From CAYNWT01 sp964450955 (GTDB lineage: Bacteria; Planctomycetota; Planctomycetia; Planctomycetales; Planctomycetaceae), in the NCBI GenBank assembly GCA_964450955.1, contig CAYVFI010000023.1:51381-115380 (forward strand): 64,000 nucleotides of DNA, read 5' to 3'. The notes beneath the pieces were generated by a model, which searched no databases, had not been told where the DNA came from, and saw nothing but the letters and a program-made list of their open reading frames with translations. The translations under genes and the position numbers were made by a program. Below, in pieces: positions 26,431 to 34,446 of the stretch (position 1 is its first letter; each line of letters opens with the position of its first letter).

Positions 26431-26970
26431 TCAACTGGTTTCTACTTCGACGCCCAGCCCGTCGGCGATGCGGTTAACGTAAGCGTAGTAGGCTGTTGTT
26501 TCGGCGATGTGCAGGATGTCGGTATCGGTGAAGCCGGCGGTTCTTAGGGACTGCACATCGGCGGCGGTTATGTCCCACGGTGTCCGTGTGAGTTTCACGG
26601 CGTAGGCCAGCATTGTCTGACGCTTAGGTTCCAGATTCGCTGTGGTGTAGTCAGACTCAATCGTTGCGGCGAGTTCGTCGTTTTGCAGTAGGCGACGCAG
26701 ACCGCGTCGGTGGTGCGTGATTCAATAGTGGCAGTCGTTTTCCGTGCTCACCACAAGCGCGATCATTTCGCGTTCTACTTTTGGCAGAGTCGTCGTGCCT
26801 TGCATGGCCTGTGAGTATAACGCCAGGTGAGCGTTGAGGCTGCCAACATCCAGTGAGTGAACGGACATAATGTTGTCCACCTGACCTGTCGTTGGGTCGG
26901 TCACTTTTGGACGCAGGGATTCGAGTTCCTCGTCCCATTCCGATTCGTGGAGCGTCTTGATCCAGGTCAT
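26431..26970 (-). CDS. AhpD-like peroxidase-related protein, probable selenoprotein (in-frame UGA at 26722-26724)
   Basis: Read through one UGA, the gene encodes 179 residues of the carboxymuconolactone decarboxylase/AhpD fold (peroxidase-related subfamily, which normally has about 180 residues). Before the UGA are HLALYSQAMQGTTTLPKVER and EMIALVVSTENDCHY. Directly after it come ITHHRRGLRRLL and, further on, MLAYAVKLTRTPWDITAADV and AYVNRIADGLGVEVE. The family redox motif is CxYC followed by His-His. Here Cys80 is present and residue 83, the second Cys, is UGA, giving CHYU. A SECIS-like hairpin follows. I infer selenocysteine insertion. A nonsense mutation or sequencing error at this codon is the alternative. 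Without recoding it would be called as two ORFs (26970..26722 and 26613..26431). Confidence 0.75.
26693..26709 (-). promoter_or_regulatory. Candidate bacterial SECIS element
   Basis: Twelve nucleotides after the UGA, CGACGC (26709-26704) pairs perfectly with GCGTCG (26698-26693) around the 5-nt loop GGTCT. The loop starts 18 nt after the UGA and has G in its first two positions. Both fit the known bacterial SECIS model (loop 16-37 nt downstream, a G early in the loop). A lower GCA/TGC stem flanks an internal loop. SelB would bind it on the mRNA. Confidence 0.6.
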
Positions 26971-27083
26971 TGTGTGTACTCAGGTCGCGTGTGCTGGTTG
27001 GCGGGTTTTATGGGTTCTCGTTGCAAAGTAGTCTGATGACGTGAACAATGCGATTGAACTATTTGATCGAAAGGCTTGCCGAT

Positions 27084-28409
27084 ATGACTCAATCAACACG
27101 CCGTCAATTCCTGGCTTCGACAGCTGCTGTCGCTGGGGCCTCTGCGTTTCCGTGGTCGACACCCACATTTGCTAACACATCACCCAACGATCGGCCCGTG
27201 ATCGGCTGCATCGGGCTGGGTGGAATGGGCAAAGGTGACGCCAGAGGCCACGCCCAGTTTGGCGACATTGTCGCGGTTTGCGATGTTGATAAGAAGCACG
27301 CAGAAGGTGCCAAGGCGCACGAAAAAATCGGCAAAGGTAAGGCCGATGCTTACGGCGACTATCGCAAGGTGCTTGAGCGCGACGACATTGATGTTGTCAG
27401 CATTGTGACGCCTGATCACTGGCACGTGAAAATTGCTATCGAAGCGTTGGAAGCCGGTAAGCACGTGTTCTGTCAGAAGCCACTCACGCTGACGCTGGAA
27501 GAGAACCAGCTCATCCGCAAGGCGTGCCAGAAACACAAAGACAAAGTGTTCTTTGTTGGGACGCAGCAGCGGAGTTCCAGGCCGCGGTTCCTGCGTGCGG
27601 TCAACATGGTTCAGAAAGGTTTGATTGGCGACGTGAAGCGAATCACCGTTGGTATTGAAGCCGGTGGTGTCGCGAAGAACCCATTCAAGAAGACCGATCC
27701 ACCGGCCAATCTTGACTGGGACATGTGGCTTGGTCAGGCACCAAAGGTTGATTACATCAGAGAACGCTGCCACGGAAACTTCCGTTGGTGGTACGAGTAC
27801 TCAGGCGGCAAGTTTACCGACTGGGGTGCTCACCACATCGACATTGCACTGTGGGCGATTGGCCAGAACGGTCCGGGCATGGGACCGATTGAGTTCGATG
27901 GAACCGATGCTAACCATCCGGTCGAATACAAAGACGGATACGCAACGGTTGACGATCGCTACAACACGGCTCACGACTACGCTGTGAAGTGTAAGTTCGA
28001 GAACGGGATTGAAATGATCGTTGAAAGTCGGGGACGCAACGGGATCCTGTTTGAAGGAACCAAGGGTCGCTTCTTTGTGAACCGCGGAACCATCGAAGGC
28101 AAGCCGATTAAGGATGGGCGTGACAAGGACAAGTACGGCGATGACGATTTGATGGCGTTGTACAAAGGCAAGAAGTTTGAAGGTCACAAGCAAAACTTCT
28201 ACCGTTGCCTAAGCGAAGGCGGCCTGCCGGTCTCAGACGTGTTCACTCACGTGCAAACGATGAACTCGTGCCACCTGGCCGCGATTGCTGCTCGCCTGAA
28301 GCGAGTTGTTAAATGGGATCCGAAGAACGAAAGGATTGTCGGCGACGAATTGGCCGCAAGCTTCTTCGCTCGCGAACCGCGTAAGGGCTTTGAAATCCCG
28401 CGCGTGTGA
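27084..28409 (+). CDS. Tat-exported Gfo/Idh/MocA-family oxidoreductase
   Basis: The 441-residue protein begins with a twin-arginine signal (STRRQFLASTAAVAGASAFP). A Rossmann domain (IGCIGLGGMGKGDARGH, then DIVAVCDVD) binds NAD(P), and VSIVTPDHWHVKIAIEALEAGKHVFCQKP-type sequence carries the catalytic-site Lys of the EKP-like motif (here CQKPL). The C-terminal Gfo/Idh/MocA domain follows. Such exported sugar oxidoreductases are abundant in Planctomycetota and act on glycosides. AAAGG precedes the ATG at 27084. An ATG at 27048 would place 12 residues before the Tat signal and is less likely. Confidence 0.93.
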   Translation: MTQSTRRQFLASTAAVAGASAFPWSTPTFANTSPNDRPVIGCIGLGGMGKGDARGHAQFGDIVAVCDVDKKHAEGAKAHEKIGKGKADAYGDYRKVLERDDIDVVSIVTPDHWHVKIAIEALEAGKHVFCQKPLTLTLEENQLIRKACQKHKDKVFFVGTQQRSSRPRFLRAVNMVQKGLIGDVKRITVGIEAGGVAKNPFKKTDPPANLDWDMWLGQAPKVDYIRERCHGNFRWWYEYSGGKFTDWGAHHIDIALWAIGQNGPGMGPIEFDGTDANHPVEYKDGYATVDDRYNTAHDYAVKCKFENGIEMIVESRGRNGILFEGTKGRFFVNRGTIEGKPIKDGRDKDKYGDDDLMALYKGKKFEGHKQNFYRCLSEGGLPVSDVFTHVQTMNSCHLAAIAARLKRVVKWDPKNERIVGDELAASFFAREPRKGFEIPRV

Positions 28410-28418
28410 GTCGACTGT

Positions 28419-28446
28419 GGAAGGTGGAAGGCTGAAGGCTGAAGGC
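28419..28446 (+). repeat. Short tandem heptamer repeat (GGCTGAA / GGTGGAA units)
   Basis: The sequence GGAAGGTGGAAGGCTGAAGGCTGAAGGC contains two exact GGCTGAA units and related GGTGGAA units. It lies just after the oxidoreductase stop, where it may reflect slippage, and it joins to a decayed gene fragment on the minus strand. Confidence 0.5.
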
Positions 28447-28690
28447 GAGCATTTCGATAAACATGCGGGCTCGGTATTCGCCGCTGCGAGCCGGGATTGA
28501 AATCCGCATGTAGCGGCCGGTTTGCTTCTTATTCAGTTTCGAGTGTTTGTACTCAAGCACTTTGCCGCCCAGGATTTTTTCCATCCCACCCCGCGCGAGT
28601 AGGTAGGCGGCTTCCAGTGCAGGTGTCGAATGCGGGCCAAAGTGGTAAAGTTTCAGATGTCTCAGTCTGGAACGCTACACCATGAAAATT
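28447..28690 (-). pseudogene. Protein-like gene fragment of unknown family
   Basis: The minus strand holds an open frame with convincing protein character: LKLYHFGPHSTPALEAAYLL, then RGGMEKILGGKVLEYKHSKL and KQTGRYMRISIPARSGEYRA. It is cut on one side by the nucleotidyltransferase start (plus strand, 28682) and on the other runs into the GGCTGAA repeat. I read it as the remnant of a former gene. No family is assigned. Confidence 0.35.
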
Positions 28691-29515
28691 CAAAAAGCGG
28701 TTATCACGGCCGCGGGCGAGAGCCACGCCAATCTTCCACTGCAAACTGTTGTTGATCGCCAGGGCAATTCACGGACGGTCCTGCGAATCACGCTGGATGA
28801 CCTGCTTGCAGCGGGGATTGATGAAGTTGCTATTGTCATTCGTCCCGGTCAGTCAGAACCGTACCTGACCGCAGCGGGTTCGCAGGCTTCGCGGTTGGTG
28901 TTCTGCGAACAGGACAACCCGCGCGGTTACGGTGACGCGATTCTTCGTGCCAGCGATTTCCTGAATGACGAACCGTTTCTGCATTTGGTTTCCGATCACC
29001 TGTACGTGAGCCAGACGGACACGAGTTGTGCTTCGCAGTTGATCGCGATTGCTGAGCAGTACGAGTGTTCTGTGTCAGCGATTCAGCCGACACGGGAGAA
29101 CGAGGTTCTCAACTACGGAACCGTTGGCGGCACGCCGCTGGGGCAGGTTGACAACGTTTACGACGTGACCAAAGTTATTGAAAAGCCAACCCCGACGGTT
29201 GCCGAACAGGAACTTGTTGTCGCGGGGCAGCGTGCGGGGCATTACTTGTGCATGTTTGGCATGCACGTGTTGACCCCTTCATTGCTGGCCTTGTTAAGGA
29301 AAAACCTTGAAGCCGGCAGCAGTCCGATAGACCTGTCGTCATCGCTGAATGAACTGAGTCAGGCCGAACGATACCTTGCGTTCGAAATTGACGGTTCGCG
29401 ATACGACATCAGTTACAAATACGGACTGCTGATCGCACAGCTTGCGATTTCGTTAAGCGGTGCGGATCGCGATCTGATTCTGACGGAACTCGTGAGCCTG
29501 TTGGCTCAGCGATAA
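28682..29515 (+). CDS. GalU-like nucleotidyltransferase with a degenerate signature loop
   Basis: The 277-residue protein has the Rossmann-like NTP_transferase fold of UTP-glucose-1-phosphate uridylyltransferases: KAVITAAGE at the start, VFCEQDNPRGYGDAILRA, then FLHLVSDHLYV and VIEKPTP. The nucleotide-binding loop that normally reads AAGxGTRxLPxTK is here AAGESHANLPLQTVVDRQG, so the conserved GTR and Lys are missing. It may be a nucleotidyltransferase with changed chemistry or a regulatory partner. It lies 63 bp before the giant kinase-pyrophosphorylase fusion, and a shared sugar-nucleotide pathway is likely. Confidence 0.75.
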   Translation: MKIQKAVITAAGESHANLPLQTVVDRQGNSRTVLRITLDDLLAAGIDEVAIVIRPGQSEPYLTAAGSQASRLVFCEQDNPRGYGDAILRASDFLNDEPFLHLVSDHLYVSQTDTSCASQLIAIAEQYECSVSAIQPTRENEVLNYGTVGGTPLGQVDNVYDVTKVIEKPTPTVAEQELVVAGQRAGHYLCMFGMHVLTPSLLALLRKNLEAGSSPIDLSSSLNELSQAERYLAFEIDGSRYDISYKYGLLIAQLAISLSGADRDLILTELVSLLAQR

Positions 29516-29578
29516 TTTCTCTCGTCCTCTCCCCATCAGCCGTTGAGGTTTACTCGCGGCCAGTGCGGCACAACAACC

Positions 29579-32500
29579 ATGACCGATCTCCTTCAGATCA
29601 TCACATCCACCGACCCTGCCGTTCGCGATCAGTCGCTTGATTCTGCGTGCGAGGGTTTGTCGGCCGACCAATTGCTGGAAGCGTGCGCAGGGCTGGATGG
29701 GTTTCGGCGGAGTTGCGACAACTTGTACGAGCGGGTTCGGTCTTTGTTTTTCCTGAACGCGATCTATCGGTTCCATTTGCCCGATCTCTTGGTCGGAAAG
29801 GAAAGTGGTTCTATCCCATTTGGTGGATACGAGAACCTGTTAAGCCGCCGTTTTCCGGAAGCGATTGATAGTTTTCTTAAAGCGCAGTCAGTGGACGGTC
29901 CGTCGGTGACTCTGTCCAGCGCGTTGGCGGAGGCGTACCATCACCTGGCGTTCCAGACACTGGCGAATCAGGTTCGTCGAAGTGTGCGAACGGTGCGCGG
30001 GAACCAGTGGATGTTTCGCACGGGGCACCCGGCGGATATTCCTTTGCGAATTCAGAAGCCGCTGCTGAAATTGAGTGATGCGACGCGAGCCTACCCGGTT
30101 CTGCGAGAACGCACCGCAGTGCGAATGGACTTTTCGCACAGCGGTTGGAGCGACATTTTCTTTCTGGGGATGGATTTCCCCGAAGGCGCGCGGGTGATTA
30201 ATGCTTCTGTCGATCTGGCGGTGCGTGGTCGGCATCAAAAACCGATTCCGCCGATTGATACCAGTCTGCGGGTGATTGACGAACCAGTCCTGCGGTTGGT
30301 GAGCGTCGACTTGAACACGAAGGTTGAAATTGAAGAGATCGCCGAGGTGTTTGATTTTGCTCGGGACTATGCCGGTCTGTTGAAGGCGGCTGTGATTGCG
30401 GCCGGTTTAATTCCGCCGGGAATGGAAGGCTGTGGCGGGCGTATTGAAGACGTGTTCTCAAGAATGATCGGCCCGGGATTGGGGCTGGAGATTGTGAGCC
30501 GGGTCAACGACATTCCGAAAGGTTCTCGACTGGCGGTGTCCACGAACCTTTTGGGTTCGCTGATTTCCGTTTGCATGCGGGCTACGGGGCAGGTTTCACA
30601 ACTGACGGGTCGTCTGGAAGAATCTGATCGCCGCATTGTCGCGGCCCGCGCAATTCTGGGTGAGTGGATTGGTGGGTCGGGTGGAGGTTGGCAGGATTCG
30701 GGCGGTATCTGGCCCGGTATTAAGCTGATCACGGGAGCGACCGCTGGTGAGACAGATCCGGAACACGGGATTAGCCGTGGTCGCTTGATGCCGCAGCACC
30801 ATGTCTTCACGGACACCGAAGTATCAGAAGAAACGCGGCAGCGACTGCAGGATAGTTTGGTTCTGGTGCACGGTGGGATGGCTCAGAATGTCGGCCCGAT
30901 TCTGGAGATGGTGACCGAGAAATACCTGTTGCGCAGCGATCGTGAATGGGCGGCACGGAAAGACGCGATCGGCTTGCTGGAAGAAATTACCGGCGCGTTA
31001 AAGTCGGGCGATATTAAAGCGGTTGGCCGCGCAACGAATCGAAATTTTCATGAACCACTGCAGGCGATCATTCCGTGGTGTTCGAACGCGTATACCGAAC
31101 GGTTGATTGCCGAATGTCGGTCGAAGTACGGCGACGACTTTCACGGGTTCTGGATGCTGGGTGGTATGGCTGGCGGCGGCATGGGGTTTATTTTCGATCC
31201 GAAAGTGCATTCCGAAGCGCAGGACTGGTTGCAGGAGATGATGGTCGCGGTGAAGCGCAGTATGGAGACATCGGTTCCATTCGCGATGGATCCTGTGGTC
31301 TACGATTTCGCGATTAACAACGACGGAACGTTTGCGGAACTGCGGGACGAAGTCGATTTGCCGGGCGGCTATCATGCCATCATGGTTCCGGACTGGCTAA
31401 GGCAGGACATCAAATCGCTATCGCCCATGGTTCGAGCTGAATTGGAACGCGTAGGTAACACGTGTCGGGCCGAAGGCAACTCGGTTGGACTTGCTGTGAA
31501 ACTGATGAACCGAATTCTCCCGACGACTTCGACCGAAGAAGAACAGTCTGGTCGTTTGGAAGATGTGCTTGAAGAAAACGGCTTCGATACCACCGCGCAC
31601 GGTCAGCTTCGTGAAGATATTTTGAGCGGCCGGCTGGGGCTTTCACAAAACAGGCTACCTGCCACGACGACGGTCGAAGATGTTCAACCTTCCGACATCG
31701 TCGACATTCGCGCCGGTGGTTCTGCGGAAGCGATTGAACTGGGCAAACAGGCTTTGGCTGACGGGACTGCGGCGGTGGTTTCGCTGGCCGCAGGTGTCGG
31801 CAGTCGATGGACGCAAGGGGCTGGTGTTGTCAAAGCGTTGAATCCATTCTGTAAGTTGTCCGGCCGCTATCGTTCGTTTCTGGATGTGCATCTGGCAAAG
31901 ACGGCTCAGACGGAAAAGCAGTTTGGGCAACGGCCACCGCATATTGTCACGACTGGCTATATGACTGAGTCGCCGATTCGTGATTATGTGAACGCCCATT
32001 ATGCGGGCCAAAATGTTTGGGTGTCGCGTGGTTTGTCGGTTGGGCTGCGGATGGTTCCGACGGTTCGCGACCTGCAGTTTGCGTGGGAAGAAATGCCGCA
32101 GCAGGTTCTGGACGAACAGCAGGAGAAGATGCGAACCAGTCTGCGTTCTGCGTTGACCAATTGGGCGCGATCGGCCGGCGAAGCGGCAGACTATGTGGAC
32201 AACCTGCCGTTTCAGTGCATGCATCCGGTGGGGCACTGGTACGAGATTCCGAATTTGCTTCGCAATGGAACCTTGCAGCAATTGTTGACCGCACAACCGC
32301 AACTCAAGTACTTGATGCTGCACAATATTGACACGCTGGGAGCCAACCTGGACGCGGCGTGTCTTGGTCAGCACATCCAGTCAGGAGCGGATCTTTCGTT
32401 TGAGGTCATCACCCGGCGATTGGAGGACCGTGGCGGCGGGCTGGCTCGCGTGAATGGACGTGTTCGCCTGGTCGAAGGTCTGGCCATGCCGAATGAAGAA

Positions 32501-32890
32501 GACGAGTTCAAACTGTCGTATTACAACTCGTTGACAACATGGATCAGCATCGACGCATTGTTAGAACGGTTCGGTTTAAAAAGAACCGATCTGGCTGAAC
32601 AGCACAGCGAACGCGTTGATGCCGCGATCAGAGATCTGGGCCGTCGGATGCCAACATACATCACGCTGAAAAACGTGAAGAAGCGTTGGGGGCATGGTCA
32701 GGAAGACGTGTTCCCGGTGTCCCAGTTCGAGAAACTGTGGGGCGACATGACCGCGCTGCCGGACGTGAACTGTCAGTTCCTTGTGGTTCCCACAATGCGG
32801 GGTCAGCAGTTGAAAGATCCGGCTCAACTGGACGGTTGGTTGCGAGACGGTTCGGCCGCGTATGTGGAATCGCTGGGCGAGTGGGTCTGA
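29579..32890 (+). CDS. GHMP-type sugar kinase / UDP-sugar pyrophosphorylase fusion
   Basis: The protein has 1103 residues. Residues 1-170 are helical and unassigned. About 180-570 form a GHMP kinase related to fucokinases: RMDFSHSGWSDIFF, GGSGGGWQDSGGIWPGIK at about 366, and GGMAGGGMGFIFDP at about 528. The usual ATP loop GLGTSS is altered (KGSRLAVSTNLLGS). About 700-1080 form a UDPGP-type pyrophosphorylase: SLAAGVGSRWTQGAGVVK at about 737, HPVGHWYEIP at about 881, and LGANLD at about 920. The architecture resembles the bifunctional FKP salvage enzymes that phosphorylate a free sugar and then make the nucleotide sugar. The sugar is unknown. The ATG at 29579 begins the domain. A start at 29543 is less likely. 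Confidence 0.82.
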   Translation: MTDLLQIITSTDPAVRDQSLDSACEGLSADQLLEACAGLDGFRRSCDNLYERVRSLFFLNAIYRFHLPDLLVGKESGSIPFGGYENLLSRRFPEAIDSFLKAQSVDGPSVTLSSALAEAYHHLAFQTLANQVRRSVRTVRGNQWMFRTGHPADIPLRIQKPLLKLSDATRAYPVLRERTAVRMDFSHSGWSDIFFLGMDFPEGARVINASVDLAVRGRHQKPIPPIDTSLRVIDEPVLRLVSVDLNTKVEIEEIAEVFDFARDYAGLLKAAVIAAGLIPPGMEGCGGRIEDVFSRMIGPGLGLEIVSRVNDIPKGSRLAVSTNLLGSLISVCMRATGQVSQLTGRLEESDRRIVAARAILGEWIGGSGGGWQDSGGIWPGIKLITGATAGETDPEHGISRGRLMPQHHVFTDTEVSEETRQRLQDSLVLVHGGMAQNVGPILEMVTEKYLLRSDREWAARKDAIGLLEEITGALKSGDIKAVGRATNRNFHEPLQAIIPWCSNAYTERLIAECRSKYGDDFHGFWMLGGMAGGGMGFIFDPKVHSEAQDWLQEMMVAVKRSMETSVPFAMDPVVYDFAINNDGTFAELRDEVDLPGGYHAIMVPDWLRQDIKSLSPMVRAELERVGNTCRAEGNSVGLAVKLMNRILPTTSTEEEQSGRLEDVLEENGFDTTAHGQLREDILSGRLGLSQNRLPATTTVEDVQPSDIVDIRAGGSAEAIELGKQALADGTAAVVSLAAGVGSRWTQGAGVVKALNPFCKLSGRYRSFLDVHLAKTAQTEKQFGQRPPHIVTTGYMTESPIRDYVNAHYAGQNVWVSRGLSVGLRMVPTVRDLQFAWEEMPQQVLDEQQEKMRTSLRSALTNWARSAGEAADYVDNLPFQCMHPVGHWYEIPNLLRNGTLQQLLTAQPQLKYLMLHNIDTLGANLDAACLGQHIQSGADLSFEVITRRLEDRGGGLARVNGRVRLVEGLAMPNEEDEFKLSYYNSLTTWISIDALLERFGLKRTDLAEQHSERVDAAIRDLGRRMPTYITLKNVKKRWGHGQEDVFPVSQFEKLWGDMTALPDVNCQFLVVPTMRGQQLKDPAQLDGWLRDGSAAYVESLGEWV

Positions 32891-32938
32891 GAGAACGCCA
32901 CCCGCGCGACGTTACGCGGGCGGCGCGGGACTTAGGGT

Positions 32939-33166
32939 TTACTCAGTGCAGCATGATCCGCAGCAATCGTTGCCGGAATCGCATGGGCCGCCAATGGGGC
33001 AGCGGCATCCGGTTACTTCGCAGGTGCAGACATCACACGTGCAGATATCACAGCAGCAATCGGTCGAATTCGCAGCATCTGATGCTGCGGTAGCCGGGCT
33101 GGAAGACAGGGTGATAACAAACAGCATTGCGGCAACAGCAGCTGCGGCGAGTAGGTTTTTAAACAT
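32939..33166 (-). CDS. Secreted cysteine-rich peptide, metallothionein-like
   Basis: The start ATG at 33166 has a strong Shine-Dalgarno (AAGGAG, 8 nt upstream). The 75-residue product has a signal peptide (KNLLAAAAVAAMLFVITLSS, cleavage near ATAA). The mature chain of about 48 residues contains 14 cysteines arranged as CCC, CDICTCDVCTC, CRC, CC and CC. This density and CxC spacing suggest thiol metal binding outside the cytoplasm, or a disulfide-knotted peptide. No named family is recognised. A second Cys-rich secreted gene lies 120 bp upstream on the same strand. Confidence 0.75.
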   Translation of the reverse strand: MFKNLLAAAAVAAMLFVITLSSSPATAASDAANSTDCCCDICTCDVCTCEVTGCRCPIGGPCDSGNDCCGSCCTE

Positions 33167-33285
33167 CGTAAAATCTCCTTCAAGGGTCGATTGATCCGAA
33201 GTATTCGCGATCATCGCCGTTGATATTTCCGCGCACGTTAAGCGGGAAGCTGGTGTGGAAAAGAAAAACACTCAGCGTTGGAGAC

Positions 33286-33681
33286 TTATTTTCGCCACAC
33301 GCAAAGCTGCGATTGACGCACGTTGTGCGTCGTGATGCGGCCAGCCGAATCATCAGCAGGTCGATCGCTTGCCTGTACCGGGACCGGTGGTTCGAGCGAC
33401 GTTGGGACCAGCGCTTTGGGGGCGAAGACGAGATCGTCGTTGAGTTTCCACGCTCTGATTGGTGTTTCGCGATAGAAGCAATCACAATCACAACAGGAGT
33501 CGCAATCGGATGGGCGTTGGCTATCTTCGGGCTGTGTCGAGCCGCAGTCTAAGCAGCAACAGGCATCGGGGGAGACGGGATTAGTTTTGCTATCACAACG
33601 GCATGCCTGTGTGGTTGACAGTGACATCGCGTAGACGACGCCAACCATCAGCAGTGCGTTGATTTTGCGGACAATCCCCAT
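33286..33681 (-). CDS. Secreted protein with cysteine-rich N-terminal half
   Basis: The 131-residue product has a signal peptide (INALLMVGVVYAMSLSTTQA). A segment of about 45 residues with 13 cysteines (CRC, CCCLDC, DCDSCCDCDCFY) follows, and then a Cys-poor tail of about 60 residues. Together with the downstream 75-residue Cys-rich peptide it looks like a two-gene unit for extracytoplasmic metal or redox chemistry. No named family is recognised. There is no clear SD, so the start is by position of the signal peptide. Confidence 0.65.
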   Translation of the reverse strand: MGIVRKINALLMVGVVYAMSLSTTQACRCDSKTNPVSPDACCCLDCGSTQPEDSQRPSDCDSCCDCDCFYRETPIRAWKLNDDLVFAPKALVPTSLEPPVPVQASDRPADDSAGRITTHNVRQSQLCVWRK

Positions 33682-33733
33682 GGATCAATTTTTACGTGAT
33701 AGTTCGATATCGTCAACGTCCTTTTTGTATCCG

Positions 33734-33746
33734 TTGCGTAACGCAA
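33734..33746. promoter_or_regulatory. Short inverted repeat between divergent genes
   Basis: TTGCG-TAA-CGCAA is a 5-bp inverted repeat with a 3-nt spacer. It sits in the 200-bp divergent region between the Cys-rich pair and the HEVVH protein, a natural operator position. No regulator is encoded nearby. Confidence 0.3.
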
Positions 33747-33882
33747 ACGTGGTAAGGTGGCGCAAGGGCGAATCATGATTACGTCGCTGCTGGCAAATTC
33801 ATCCGCTGGGAGCCGAAGGATGGCGGGGAGGAACAGGGGTATCCGTTCGGCGTTGGTCAGAAGAACAAAGGACGCCGCGTCA

Positions 33883-34446
33883 ATGATTGAGTCCATTGAA
33901 TATCTCAAGCCGAAGGACGACCCGGTTCGCGTTGCGTTAATGCAGCAGGCGCTGTTGTCGGTTGCCGAAGATCTGTTTGGTCCGCGCGATAAGGCGATTC
34001 GAATTGGAAAGGCTGAATACCATGAACGCGGTCCATACATTCAGTGGAGCGCCGATGAGAAAAGCGTGTGGACGCGGCTAAGCCAAAACGCGTCCGGGTA
34101 TTGGCCAACGGCGGTCTACGAATCGGCGCATGAAGTTGTGCACATGTTGAATCCGGTGGTCGGCAATGCGAACCATCTGGAAGAAGGCTTCGCCGTCGCG
34201 TTTCAGCACCATGTCGCTCCGGCGTTTAGCGGAGTGATGATCAAGGTCGGCTTGCAGTCGTACCTTGAAGCGGAGGCGTTGGTTAAGAAGCTACACAAAG
34301 ATGTGTTCCACGCCGGAAAGCTTATTCGAGAACACGTAGGCGCGTTCTCAAAAGTGACGGCCACCAACCTGACGACTATCTTCCCGGACGCTGACCGAAC
34401 ACTGCTATCTAAGCTGGCTGAAGAATGTCGGCCGCGGCCACGGTAG
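33883..34446 (+). CDS. Putative minimal zinc metallopeptidase-like protein (HEVVH)
   Basis: The 187-residue protein contains YESAHEVVHMLNPVVG followed by NHLEEGFAVAFQHH. HExxH and a downstream Glu (LEEG) about 18 residues later are the pattern of gluzincin-type zinc peptidases. The rest is helical and no signal peptide is seen. The ATG at 33883 follows AAAGGA. In-frame starts at 33757 or 33775 would add 36-42 basic residues of poor quality. A protease function is inferred from the motif alone. Confidence 0.6.
   Translation: MIESIEYLKPKDDPVRVALMQQALLSVAEDLFGPRDKAIRIGKAEYHERGPYIQWSADEKSVWTRLSQNASGYWPTAVYESAHEVVHMLNPVVGNANHLEEGFAVAFQHHVAPAFSGVMIKVGLQSYLEAEALVKKLHKDVFHAGKLIREHVGAFSKVTATNLTTIFPDADRTLLSKLAEECRPRPR

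Noticed and set aside
26722..26724. Simple reading of the UGA as the end of an 82-residue gene
   Set aside because: The family sequence continues in frame directly after it, the position is the redox Cys, and a SECIS-like stem follows. A nonsense mutation is retained only as the alternative explanation.
31655..32374. Minus-strand ORF (239 residues) inside the kinase-pyrophosphorylase fusion
   Set aside because: A shadow of a clearly coding strand, with low-quality Arg/Gln-rich sequence.
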